The notes: generated from the sequence alone by a model not told the origin. Positions 32,340 through 43,624 are shown, counted from the stretch's first letter. The stretch is DNA of 64,000 nt from Triatoma infestans (GCA_011037195.1 JAAEAF010006174.1:22435-86434); one strand, 5' to 3'. Numbers and translations: made by a program.

Positions 32340-34343
32340 AGGGGCAGTGTAAGGGGAAGGAGGCATACCGAGCGGGAAGATCAACGGATACCGCTCTGTA
32401 TGAGATGACGAGTGCTATCCAGGAATCTCTAGATGTCAAGGAAACAGCCATTTGTGTCTTTCTTGACATAGACGGGGCTTTTGATAACACTTCCCATGGG
32501 TCAGTAAGGCCCTAATTAAAAAGGGGGGTTGACGGCACCATGGCGAGTTGGGTGAATGAGATGTTGTCCACACGAACAGTGGAGACGATGGTGGGTCAAC
32601 AAATCATTAGAGTCAGTACAACTAGAGGTTGTCCTCAAGGGGGGTTTTGTCACCCCTAATATGGAGTTTGGTAGTAGACGAACTCCTCTGCAAACTGGCG
32701 GATCTCGACATCTCCTGTCAGGGGTATGCCGATGATATCGTCATAATTGCCAGGGGTAAGTTCGAGGATACCCTCTGTGAAATACTACAGAGGGGTCTTG
32801 ACATCACTAATAGATGGTGCCTTTCTGTGGGGTTGGGTATTAACCCAGCGAAAACCACGGTAGTTCCTTTTACAAGGCGCAGGACTCTTCCACATCTGAA
32901 AAGTATCCAGTTAGCTGGAGTTGATCTAGAGTGGAAGAAGGAAGTTAAATATCTTGGGGTAACTCTGGATAGTAAGCTCCAATGGAATAGGCATGTTGAA
33001 TTAACTGCCAGCAAAGCTACTCGCGCTCTCATGGTGTGCAGGAGGGTGGCGGGCAAGTCCTGGGGATGCCCTCCTCGAATTCTTATTTGGATGTACACCA
33101 TGATGGTGAGACCCATTATCACCTATGGCGCAGTAGCGTGGTACAGCAGAACAAAGCTTGAGAAGCTCAAGAAGACTCTTGACAAAGTACAGCGCCTTGC
33201 GTGCCTATGCACGACGGGAGCAATGATGATGTGTCCTACAGCCGGGATTGAGGTTATTCTCAATCTCACACCGCTCCACCTAGTGGTAGAACGAGTGGCG
33301 AAGGGAGCCCTCCTCAGAATCTCTAGGGAGGGCATGGGGCTAGGTTTTGGGAGGCGAATGATTCCTTCTGTTGGCTCCCTCCCCTGGGGCTTTCCTAGAG
33401 ATCATACTGGAAAACCCCAGGAAAATTTCGTTAGAAATTTTTCTACGAAGCTAAGTAAGAAAGGAGAGTGGAGCGATGGATCCGCTCTGGACAGCATTAG
33501 CAAGCATGCCATTAAATGGTATACAGATGGGTCTTAGACCCTCGAAGGAACCGGGGCAGGAGTGTTTGGGCCTAGAATCAAACACTCAGAACCCATGGAT
33601 AGGTTTCCTACCATCTTCCAGGCGGAAGTCTACGCTATTGGAAGGTGCGTTCAGTTGAACCTTGATCGAGGATATCGGAATCAGGAGATAGTTATCCTAT
33701 GCGACAGCCAGGCGGCCATTAAAGCACTGAGCTCTTATGTAATCAGTTCTAAAATGGTATGGGAATGCCTAGGCAAGCTTAATGACCTAGGCAGAAGTAA
33801 TAAGGTTACCCTACATTGGGTGCCGGGACATGTCGGCGTGGAAGGTAATGAGGCAGCCGACGCCCTGGAAAAAGAAGGCGCTGTATCTCCTCTTATTGGG
33901 CCAGAGCCCTTTTGTGGAGTCAGTGACCAAGTATTTTTAGAGGAAATTAAGAAAGAGGAGGTGGCTGAAAGAGCTTGTCTCTGGAACACCATCCCGGGAC
34001 TGAGGCAGGCCAAGGTCTGTCTGGGCGGTTATAACCAGGAAAGGTCAAAAGCCTCATCAGTCTGAGTAAGAATAGGATCCGTATTCTTACGGGATTCCTT
34101 ACGGGGCATTGCAGACTCAGGGGGCACCTGAGGAAGCTTGGCCTAGTAGATGACGGCACATGCAGATTCTGTGGAGAAACGGAGGAAACTCCGATACATC
34201 TCCTCACGGACTGTGATGCCGTCATTCAAAGAAGATTCAGCAGTCTGGGTTGTTACCAGATAGGGGAGGAAGAAATACCTACCCTAGAACCTTCCAGGAT
34301 CCTGAGATTCCTCAGGGAGCTAAACCTGGAGAGGGTGCTATAG
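32340..34343 (+). pseudogene. reverse transcriptase - RNase H polyprotein, three breaks
   Basis: RT: AYRAGRSTDTALYEMTSAIQ-type start, palm A FLDIDGAFDNTSH (near 32460-32500), GCPQGG with a one-base slip at the G-run near 32641, LSPLIWSLVVDELL, and catalytic YADD in GYADDIVIIA. Thumb: KYLGVTLDSKLQWNRHVE and RPIITYGAVAWY. RNase H: catalytic residues D in WYTDGS, E in QAEVYAI, D in LCDSQAA, and D in GNEAADALE, plus the WVPGH motif. A TAG stop directly follows YTDGS (33535-33537), with the frame continuing intact after it. A second slip near 34040 precedes NRIRILTGFLTGHCRLRGHL and the CRFCGE...HLLTDC knuckle. One nonsense change and two slips are the main lesions seen in the retained part; a further disruption lies near 32500-32530. 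Confidence 0.85.
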
Positions 34344-34441
34344 ATGAGCTAGCTCATCTTAGGCACCAGAGGGAGGTACAATAGATCAAAAAAATGGTAG
34401 TAGAACCCGGTACAGAACCCTCAAAAAAAAAAAAAAAAAAA
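32340..34441 (+). mobile_element. LOA/Jockey-type non-LTR retrotransposon, 5'-truncated
   Basis: The body from about 32340 carries the reverse transcriptase from mid-domain, an RNase H domain and a C-terminal zinc-knuckle region, then a short 3' UTR ending in a poly(A) run at 34422-34441. ORF1, the endonuclease and the first RT motifs are missing. A TSD could not be fixed because the 5' junction is unclear. Base composition is clearly GC-richer than the surroundings, as expected for a comparatively young insertion. Confidence 0.85.
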
Positions 34442-35990
34442 GGGGGAAGGAGAGTTTATGAGAACCATGGTCTTTAAGAGTTATGGTTTATTTGCCGACC
34501 GGCCAGTAGGCTCAGAAAACATATCCGTCGATGACTATAAAATGAAGTAGGCTAAAATGAATTTGGGAGATAATTAAGTGAAGTTGGGGTTTCGGAATCA
34601 TAGCATTGAGAATATCTCCTTTATTATTAACTTCGGTTATAAATAAGGTGGCAATATTTGTTCAAAATTAAATTTTAAGCCGAACTAGCTGTAAAAAGAC
34701 AAATTTCATCTAAAGGTAAAAAAGGAAGGACTCATTTGGAAAACGCTGCACGTCGGCGTTGACTTTGAAACGCTTAGAACCTTAAATGCTTATCTATCTT
34801 GAAACAATTCACAAAGAAAAAACATTCACCTCAAATCTGTCCGAAAAATACTAGTAGGAGGATTAACTACTTTAAGGGCGGATATGCGCGAGAGCGCAGG
34901 GACCAGAGTGCCTTTTTTCAATAAAATAAAAATAAATTAACTACTTCAGGAAATTTTACACGTACTCCAGGAGCCAAATAACACGAACTAAATTGACATC
35001 TAACACAGTCACCTAATTAACACAGGATTTGCAAAGATTTGATGATGTATGCAATCTTGGAAAGCGCTTAAGGCAAACTTTAGCTCACTATCACACTAAT
35101 ACATATATTATAGACGACAACATTCTATGTACAAATATTGATAATCAAGAAAATCACAATAGATTATCTAGGTGGCAGTGAATTTGGTTCTATAATCTAT
35201 AGCTATTCCCTATATACATTTAAGGCCAGTTGCATTACATGTATTTGGTCTGTAGAGCTAGAGATTAGAAAGCCATATTCACTGCGACCTAGGTAAGCTA
35301 TTCGAAGCGTCATTATTTGCACACTATAATGAAATAAACTGTCCCCTGTTGAGAAAATTTGTAATTACATGCAACATACGTTGGAGACAACATTGTGCCT
35401 ATACCAGCCAGCTAGCGTACCTCTAACAAGTTCGTATCACCTCTGTCGCGTCCACCACTTGGTATAACTTTTCAAATCATGATTCCGCAGAAAGGTAATC
35501 TAGTCTAGCTCCCAATAAGAGTTAGATAAAAACACATTTAAGCCAACAATCTACATGTGGCATTCAAAGTATTATCGAAGAGTCTGTGCACATCTAGGAA
35601 AGAAGTTACTTCAAACATCTGCTTACAACAAACAATCATTTCGTCATAACAAACAATGTCCCCAGGATGAAGCCTGATACCTATCAACATCCATCTTTTT
35701 ATGAGTAGACGATTGTCGTCCAATAATAATGGGCGCATGCGCCTGTCTGAGCCTGTGAGCAAACTTCCTCATCTAGTATTTTGAGGTATGGCGGCTGGGG
35801 AGAGTAGAATAGGAGCCCAACCCCAGAACTCCCCTAACGTTAATTTTTCCGGGAAAATATTAGAAATAAAAGCGGTTTGGATTATATTTGCTAAGTTATC
35901 TTTCTTCAGCAAACTCAGAGCAGCCACGAATTCACTGTTTAGGACCTGATCTCCAATAATCAGTGGCCTGATGGTGTCATTATTATTATT
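34442..35990. other. non-coding stretch, no gene seen
   Basis: Near 34490-34560 a faint relative of the GGTCGATGACCACAAAA hammerhead-family arm can be seen. A 74-codon minus-strand frame at 35538-35762 shows no motif. Nothing else supported. Confidence 0.5.
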
Positions 35991-35991
35991 T

Positions 35992-36238
35992 TATGAACAA
36001 TTTTGGTGAGGATCGGTCAAGAAAGAAACATTCAATTATGCCAACGTTTCGACATAGTTTCCTATCTTTATCAAGGCTTTGATATATAGATAGTCGCGAA
36101 GATATGGAGAAAAAATTTTAAACATGCACATTTGTTACGTCACAGAAACATAAAAAAAAGAACATTAAAATTTACTAGTTTCTTGTCTTAAATCATCTAT
36201 TGAAAATTCTTGACCGATCCACACCAAATTTCTTCATA
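35992..36238. repeat. foldback element with 32-bp inverted ends
   Basis: The left end (35992-36023) TTATGAACAATTTTGGTGAG plus GATCGGTCAAGAA is the inverted relative of the right end (36207-36238), which has TTCTTGACCGATCCACACCA and then AATTTCTTCATAA. The interior holds a GAAACGTTGG-type motif on the minus strand. No coding region. Boundaries are set by the end of the inverted match; no TSD is clear. Confidence 0.65.
36041..36076 (-). ncRNA. degenerate hammerhead-like motif with ACGT helix III
   Basis: Minus strand: CCTTGATAAAG, hairpin ATAG-GAAA-CTAT, GTCGAAACGTTGG. The GAAA box followed by self-complementary ACGT is hammerhead-like, but the CUGANGA box reads TTGATAA. Probably inactive. Confidence 0.25.
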
Positions 36239-36319
36239 ACATAATTCATCACAGTCAATAAATACTTTTATTATATTATTATTATTATTTTTTATTTTAT
36301 TATTTTTTTTTTATTTTCC

Positions 36320-36765
36320 TTGAAGTGTCTCGCGGCCCTTAGGCAAGGGAGGCACCTGGCTCATTATAAGTGAACATTTTTCTTTTCTTCGTTAGTTTTT
36401 ATTTTTTTGTTTTTTATATCAGTAATAGGCCGACTTGGCCATCGTTATGAGGGGTCCCGCGGCCCCGGCTCGTCCTTTCCCTGCAGCAAAGTCTCCCTGA
36501 CGATCCTACAGGAATGGAGGATTACAGCTTGCTGCATTAGAGCTAGCGTCTTTCTATTAATCTTAAGTTTAAGCAGTCCACCCTGGATAGCGCGCGGGAT
36601 TAAACCAGCTGCAGAGATGACAATCGGCACAATGTCGACAGATTCAGCGTCTCTCCAAAGAGAAGCAATCTCAGCTGCCAGCGGCCTGTACTTAATCAAT
36701 TTCTCATTGAAGGCCCGCACAACATTAGCCGAGTCCGGGACTGAGACATCTATTATATATACCTT
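36320..36765 (-). pseudogene. LINE C-terminal region fragment
   Basis: A minus-strand frame reads VYIIDVSVPDSANVVRAFNE, then KLIKYRPLAAEIASLW, DIVPIVISAAGLIPRAIQGG, and LMQQAVILHSCRIVRETL. This matches the conserved post-RT region of some metazoan non-LTR elements (DV(A/S)VP...EKxxKYxxLxxEIxRLW...VPIVxGAxG...LQKxxxLxxxRIxRxxL). The preceding RT is absent. The frame begins directly inside an (AAT)n run, which reads as poly-Ile and belongs to the neighbouring element. Confidence 0.7.
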
Positions 36766-36772
36766 ACTTATT

Positions 36773-37190
36773 ATTATTATTATTATTATTATTCGACTGT
36801 GGGGAGAGACCAAAGTCCCATTGAATCATACTGATATCTCAAAGAAAAACAATAACGAACCGGATCTAGAATAGAAATCCAAACCGGTATTTAATCTATC
36901 TAAGCTGATAGTGTAATACTACTGGCTAGAGAAGGCGACACAGTCCATTAGCGGATCAATGTAAAATCTTCTGGCAGACCTGCTTCACCAGAGCGTGGGT
37001 TTTTAAGGAAGTTCGTCTGCTGAAACGGTCACTATACGCTCAGAAACATGTAAGACTATTGGCTCTCACAATTTTTCCTTCGTTGCAGAAGAGACACTGT
37101 TCCTTGTCCTTCAACATGCTTGCATGACCAAGATTACTCCCCACAAGATATGGAATAGTCCGCTTCGACGAACTTTATGGAACCGCTTCT
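36773..37190 (-). mobile_element. 3' end of a second LINE ending in (AAT)n
   Basis: Read on the minus strand, the sequence ends CAATGGGACTTTGGTCTCTC, CCCACAGTCGAAT and (AAT)n at about 36770-36793. Upstream, a decayed frame contains GHASMLKDKEQCLFC, which resembles the start of the zinc-knuckle tail of LINEs. The phrase AATGGGACTT next to ATT/AAT repeats recurs at 63389-63407. Identification as a LINE end is by the tail type and weak peptide similarity. Confidence 0.4.
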
Positions 37191-37199
37191 AATGTGAGT

Positions 37200-38174
37200 A
37201 CTAGACTTGCGTATGGTTACGGTTATTTAATCAGTGAATTTCAAATGAGATCCCCTTATAGGTCATGATCCGGGAGGACTGCTCCTGCTATATTCTATGA
37301 TTGACTGAATATGATATGATATGATGACTGATATGATTCTATATCTCCTTTTATGATTGACTGAAAATTAATCGTAAAAAGTGAAATTTACAAGGAAAAT
37401 AATTTGAAATCTGGCGGATTTTAAATTTATTCCGATATTGGACAAATTTAAATGGATTTGTTAAATTAAAATTTTGTGATCTAAAAATTATTTGGAAAAA
37501 TGCTAATTAAATTATATGAACTAAACTGTACATATTAATATTAGTAATAATTAATTAATTAATAGCTTTATTAAATCCCATTAAATATATTAAAACTTAC
37601 CTGGATTATTAAAAAATTCGAAAAAAATTTCATTATACATTGTTCGTTGTTCAATGAAGAAGTTGTTTTGCATATTTAGTGGCTCGTTACTATTAGGAAT
37701 CTTTCCAAGAATTTTTTCCTTTTAGTTTTTGTTTAACTTTACCATGATGGCAACATTTGCATTCTTAATTGAAACCTTTTCGCTTTTGAATTAAATGATT
37801 TTTGATTTGTTTTCTCAGATTTATTTTTTTTTTCCTTTTTTATTAAGGACTAATGAATATCAGTCCTGTTTTTAATGAATTTAAAAATACTTCTAATGAT
37901 ATAAAAAATAACATTATTTTAATGGTAAAATAAGTTTTAGAAAACCACTAAAGATGTTGAAAATAGCTTGAGGTTGAATATAAATTGAGTTTCGGTGAAA
38001 AATGAAAATATTTTTTCTAATTTTTGTAGCAATCGCTAATGTTTCTACAAATATCTTACTTTTTTCAAGATCATATTAAAACAGTTTGTTTATGTGTGCA
38101 TAATAGAAAGATGGCATGTTAATAACAGCATATTAATAATCAATGCTATGTTAATAATTTCTTAATACTATATT
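37200..38174. other. AT-rich non-coding stretch, no gene seen
   Basis: A short ATATGATATGATATGATGACTG-like tandem lies near 37310-37336. Nothing else stands out. Confidence 0.55.
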
Positions 38175-38655
38175 TAGTGGGTGATTGTAGTTGTAGATTG
38201 TTGTTGGGGATTACTGCACTACGACCTGTAAGATCTATTGTGCCCCCCGGAGCCTTCTCCAATGCACAGCCGCATTCCAAGCAATGTCTCTAGTTACAGA
38301 CAACACTATCCATCACCGGACAGTGAAATGTAGAGCCTCTTAGGAAAAAAAAAATCTAAGGGCAGCATGCTGTATTCGTACCCGGGACCTCCGCGTTGCT
38401 ATTCTAGTGCGCTACACTGAGCTAATCACTTCCTTCTCTCTTGGCTTTCGCCATTATCTAGGAACGGAGACCCTAGTATGTATACTGTGTCTATAGAGAA
38501 CTGTAAAGTGTAGGGTGTATGTAGTTTAAGTGTATTGTGTACTGTTCTGATGATGCATGGAGTACTGAGCTGAGGTAACCCATGGGTTATCACATGACCC
38601 AAGTAACTCCCCAAGCAACTGCTTAACAGATACCTCTTGCGGTCTAGTAGGTGAT
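38175..38655 (-). repeat. composite SINE type A, minus copy with near-TSD
   Basis: The element occupies 38186-38644, flanked by TAGTGGGTGAT (38175-38185) and TAGTAGGTGAT (38645-38655), an 11-base direct repeat with one difference. It has the same ends and order as the copy at 26543-26968. Older than the 46.4 kb copy judging by the decayed TSD. Confidence 0.8.
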
Positions 38656-38817
38656 CACCAGTGATTATAAGTACATGAGGTGGGTCGGCGTGCAGAGGCA
38701 GTTATAAAAGTGCGGCGAATTGTTCCTGAATATAATTCAGATATATATACTAACATGTTGGAAAATTTATGCACTATATCCAATAGATAGAGCTATAAAC
38801 CATACTGACATTACAAT

Positions 38818-38870
38818 ATTTTTTTTTTTTTGCGCATCGACAACTGCGGTCATTAGCGCTTCTCAGTTAA
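38818..38870 (-). repeat. SINE type B tail fragment
   Basis: A T-run is followed by GCGCATCGACAACTGCGGTC and ATTAGCGCTTCTCAGT, the type B tail in the minus orientation, diverged and truncated. Confidence 0.5.
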
Positions 38871-39781
38871 TTTTCTTTCTCGAACCGGATCCACACTTTG
38901 CCGGGATGGCACATGTTATCCTAGATGGCTTCCACTCAGAAAACCTTGCCCAGCAAGGTGGTGTGGAAACACAGATTGTCAAATATCTTTACACACAACC
39001 CTTCTTAATTCATCGATCTGGTCGACGAGGTGGAGTGGTGGAATGTTGTTTCGTGCCATCATTATCCTACTAGAACTTTATTTACTATCAAGTGTGCAAA
39101 ACTAGAAGTGTCTTTTGCCCTATGTCCTACATTATAACATGTTATTGACTTATTTCTTACCACATTTTACTTATATTAGTAGTTTCTAATTGTATCATTT
39201 ATTCTAAGGAGGCTATTTTACTGTACAAAATATCTGGGGCGTGTAGTAATTTTAACAAATATTCCTGCAAACCCTAAATGAATTAATCCTAATGTGATCT
39301 AAACCTAATGGGGTAGAAATACTTGTATAAAATTTCTTTTAACTCCTTGTTAAAAACCTAAACTTAACATACATTCTTAACATTCTCGCTGATAAATACA
39401 TTCACTCTAATAAATACATTCACGACACTACACTATTAGAATGGATTTCCTAAGACAGTAACAGCAATCTATGTGGCTTGCTATTTGATCTGCCAGATTA
39501 AGGACAAACCTCACTGCCATGTTCATAACAACAAATGACTGCATGACAGATGCAATAGCGAGGTACCTGTGAAGAAATAAGATAGATTTATTTTCATGAC
39601 ATCACTGTCAGTCTACAGTTATAAATATTAAATTCTACTTTATTACATCTGCAACATTTATATCGTTAATAAGTTACAGAGATAATACTTATATTTAGTT
39701 TGTTTTTTAAATAATATACAGTATGATACCATTTTTTTTTTAATTTATATTTAAAAGAAAAAGAATAAATATTACTAAACT
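38871..39781. other. non-coding stretch, no gene seen
   Basis: The 117-codon frame at 38720-39073 runs through the SINE fragment and shows no domain. Nothing else supported. Confidence 0.5.
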
Positions 39782-40475
39782 TATATTATAATCCATTGGT
39801 CAGGGAGTGTAGAGACTCACTGGAGGCATTATCCCGGCACAACAAAGTACGGCTAGTATGGGTGCCGGGGCATAAGGGGATCATGGGAAATGAAATAGCC
39901 GACCAACTGGCTTCAGGGAGCGAATCTCCCTTCCTTGGGCCGGAACCTGCTCTAGGGGTGGCCAAAAGTATGGTGAGAGCGGCTCTGAGAGACTGGACTC
40001 AGAGGGAACATAACCGATACTGGAGGCTCAGTACTGGGGCGAAGCACGGCAAAATGGTTATGCCAGGGCTGTGTGAAAGAAGGACCAGATACATCCTGGG
40101 GCTAAGCAGGTATCAGATTTCTCTGATAACGGGCCTGTTTACTGGGCATGGCAAGTTCAAAAAACATCTGCACAAGGTGGGGTTGGTGGATGTAGAGTCC
40201 TTGTGCAGACTGTGTCAGGAGGAGGAGGAGACGGCTTCTCACCTGTTGTTTGATTGCGTTGCAATCGGCAGACTGAGGTACGAGATCTTCGGCACGTTGA
40301 GACCGGAGGAAATCGTGCTCCAGGAGGGACTGGTGGGGAAGGTTTTGGACCTCATGAAGAGGGGGGCTTCCACTACTAGGTTTAAGGGGTTGGCACAATA
40401 AGCCTCAATGGGAGGCTGCAGTGCCTGGGTCTTAGTCCCCCCCCTGCATCATTCTAATTCTATATTATAATCCAT
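39782..40475 (+). mobile_element. 5'-truncated LINE insertion with 15-bp TSD
   Basis: The direct repeat TATATTATAATCCAT stands at 39782-39796 and again at 40461-40475, with no differences. The insert is 39797-40460 (664 bases). It contains only the C-terminal coding part and a short GC-rich 3' UTR (AATGGGAGGCTGCAGTGCCT...) without a poly(A) tail. The perfect TSD and the still-open frame point to a recent insertion. Confidence 0.9.
39797..40401 (+). pseudogene. RNase H C-terminus and zinc-knuckle tail of a LOA/R1-type polyprotein
   Basis: The open frame starts inside the RNase H domain: VRECRDSLEALSRHNKVRL, WVPGHKGIMGNEIADQLAS with the catalytic His and Asp regions, GPEPALGVAK, then the tail RRTRYILGLSRYQISLITGL, FTGHGKFKKHLHKVGL and the knuckle CRLCQEEEETASHLLFDC, ending GLAQ and a stop at 40401. 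There is no premature stop in 200 codons. The missing N-terminal half is due to 5' truncation at insertion, not decay. Confidence 0.9.
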
Positions 40476-42000
40476 GATTTCATCCACCATTGCGGACTCA
40501 ACCACATTCTCAACAAAACTTATACATTTATCAATCACTAAGCATGAACCCCACTCACCCACCCGCTAAACAAATAAATAAATAAATGCAAAAAATATAG
40601 GTACAGTTGAAAATGTACTAAAACAAAAACTTGCAGGTCACGAACTCGGGGAAATAAAATAAATAAAGAGGCAAATGATAAAGTAAAAGTAAAATGAACT
40701 CCTGACTAAAAACTCAATATTAGAATAGAATAATGTACTGGAATAAATTATAAAGAAAATTAAAATTAAATTAAATCAAGCATATTTAAAAATTTATCAA
40801 AGTCCATCCTGTTTACATGATAAAAGTTACTCCGTGAACAATTTCGGGTTTAACAGTTGGAACAGTTTCAGGCATTCGAATTTTATGACGGAACGGTATT
40901 GCAAGTTTACTTTAAACAGCCTTGTATAAAAAAAAAAATTATTTGTCTAATCAAATTGACATTTGGTTATTTTTTACTTTTGCAACAAGTGGTGCCAACA
41001 TAACAAAACAGTAATTTCATTTGTAGCTATGCCATCTATGGGCTAGACCCGAAAACATTTTCACCTTGACCTAGTAAATAAAATTATTTTTCAAGTATGA
41101 AGAAGTTCCAAAATATGGTTTAAAAAAAAAAAAAAAAATCGTATTTTACTAAATACTATAAAATTCATAAATCCGAAACTTTGATAATGGAAAGAGCGTT
41201 TTTTTTTCTTGCTAATTTTTTTCGTCAACCTAATTTAATTTATTGGTCATCCTGGACAATAAAAAGAGCGATATGCAACTAACTTATTAGTACAAAAAAA
41301 AAACTACTCTTAAATAAATAACAAAATGGAGTTATAATATACTTTAATATAGTGTAATTTAGCAGCAAGCCAGAGAACATGTAGTGTAGTAGTACATACG
41401 AAAAGTACATTAGATAATATGTAATATTTAACCTTTATTATTGGATATTACATTCCCCTTTCTCCATTATTATAAATATATATATATTTATATAAAGAGA
41501 GAATGTTATTTAAGAAAGAGAAGTACACGGGGAAAACAGGGAACAGATGTACATGACGAGAAAACTATATCTCCGCATGTGTTCTCCGTGAACATTGTAT
41601 TTACTACACAAGTCCACCATTTTACTTTAATTTTCACATTGTCCCCTCCTCGCCACACTCTTGCTCTATCTCGTTATTTCCCATAACGTTACTATGTTAC
41701 ATGTTTTTCTTTCAATAAAAAACAAGTACCCACTGTTCTAAATGGATAATAATAGTGTTCTTACTCCCATACTAAAACTGGGAAATTTGTTTCTAAAATT
41801 TATGATAATTTCGTTCGTTCCTTTATTTTTGCCGTCTTCTTTTTATAGTAATATGATTATTTTGAAAGTTTATTAAATTTTTTAAATTTGAAAATTATTA
41901 TCTATGTACATAAATTTTATTGCTATAACATAGGGATATAAAAAGGAAGAAATTGGGACACTTTTTCTTATCATACTGTTTCCGTTTCTTGACGCAATCA
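40476..42000. other. AT-rich non-coding stretch, no gene seen
   Basis: A-runs lie near 40930 and 41125, and (TA)n near 41458-41474. No motif-bearing frame. Confidence 0.55.
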
Positions 42001-42008
42001 TGTTTTTT

Positions 42009-43045
42009 ACTTTCTCTCTTACTCCTAGTAAGGAAGTATTGCAATCGTGTCAAATTTTTCGATATCGAGTTTTCACCGGAAATATCCGTTTCGGAGGCCT
42101 CCTGAGTCCAAAAAAGTGGTTTTTAGCAAATGGTCTGAGTGTGTGCGTGTATGTATATATGTATGTGAACAGCATAGCTCAAAAACGAAAAACCGTAGAA
42201 AGTTGAAACTTGATATTCCGTTTAGGTATCACCATAGGATCTGACAGTACGTTATCAGTCAAAATTCCTCAACTAGAAGTACCACTTTACTAGTTGGTTT
42301 TTTTACTTTTTTGCGATTTTCTCAAAAATTGCTCCAACGATTTTCTTTAAACTTGTAATATCAACTACACATACAAAGAGCTACAACTTTTATTTAAAAC
42401 ATTTCTCCAGGAAAATTGATTTAATGGCACTTTTGAGGGAGTGGTGGGGTTATGTTTACCTTTAAAGTGCTATTTCATTTTATTATACAATTCTCTCATC
42501 TAAATAATATTAATTATAATTAAATATGTTGTTGAAATTCCGAGTTTGAAAAAAAATCGGATGACCGGAAAGTGCGTTTTTCCTGAAATGTACTTTTCAT
42601 TTTTCTGGTATTTTATTACATTCTTGTGGTTTTCTCGAAAAATGGCTCCAACGATTTTCTTGAAACTTAATATATCAACTTCACATACAAAGTTCTACAA
42701 CTTTTATTTAAAACATTTCTCCGGGAAAATTCATTTAAGGGCACTTTTGAAGGAAGGGTGGGGTTATGTTATTCTCAAAGTGCTATCATAGTTGATTATA
42801 CAATCAACTAAAACAAAATCAAACAAAATTAATTACAAATAAATAGATGGCTAAAATTCCGCATTTGAAGAAAATTAGTAAACCGGAAGTGCGCTTTTAG
42901 TGGACATTTTTTTTTTTCAGTTTTCGACGAACTCCAACGAATTTCATCAAACTTGGTACACTAACTATAAAATTTTGTCAATTACAATTTTGAAAACTAG
43001 AGTAAAAGAAAGTTGTGTGAGTGTTTCGCACCAATTTTTTTTTAT
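42009..43045 (+). repeat. R1 repeat, best full-length copy (two-unit form)
   Basis: Left terminus ACTTTCTCTCTTACTCCTAG (42009) and right terminus CTAGAGTAAAAGAAAGT (to 43013), then TGTGTGAGTGTTTCGCACCA and a T-run. Order inside: TCGAGTTTTCACCGGAAATA, GTGT/GTAT spot at 42137-42168, AACAGCATAGCTCAAAAACG, AGTACGTTATCAGTCAAAAT, first internal unit (about 42300-42590), second internal unit (about 42610-42900), and CGACGAACTCCAACGAATTT. The two internal units share ACTTTTATTTAAAACATTTC and GGAAAATT(G/C)ATTTAA followed by GGCACTTTTGA. No open frame longer than 81 codons and none with a domain. Confidence 0.85.
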
Positions 43046-43624
43046 ATTTGATTCAATAATAACATATATTTTATTTATGATAGAATAGAATAAACACAGG
43101 AAATATTGTAAGGGGTTATAATCACCGCAGCCTGAAAAAATCTATCGTAAATTTCACCGTTTATCGAACGCAATCACTGGTTAAAAGCTTTTACGCAAGT
43201 CAGCATAGAATAGCCCCAAAGTATAGCTGGTATTCAACACTCTGTTGGAAGAGTCTAGATTCTGCCAGGCCTTTGGCAACGGCAGAGAACAAGGAGCGGT
43301 GTTTCTATCTCAGTCAAGTCAAATCTGCAATGATCACTATCAGTCGGACTTCATAATTTGCTATGCGTACAGTGTTCGTCAACAGACGGTTAAGGCCACA
43401 CAGATTTGGTTAAGCAGTTTTTTCCATTCAGCAAGGTTCCCTAATGGATTTTTCCATTTAACTCTGGCTATTTGGATCTCTCCAAAGGCCTCTGATGTTT
43501 CAGTGAATTCAGGCCATAATAACTGATGACAATGATTACTACCATAACAGCAAATAAGGTTTAGTGCAAAAGCTTAAAACCTTAAAAGTTGGTCAAGCAA
43601 TAATTTTCGAAAGTAAATATTTTG

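Noticed and set aside
36407..36874. 155-codon plus-strand frame
   Set aside because: It is the antisense shadow of the LINE fragment on the minus strand.
38720..39073. 117-codon frame as a possible small gene
   Set aside because: It spans a T-run and a SINE tail fragment and contains no motif.
42000..42244. Peptide KNRRKLKLDIPFRYH recurring in several open frames
   Set aside because: It recurs because R1 DNA is repeated. Frames are short, broken in most copies and show no codon bias, so no protein is inferred.
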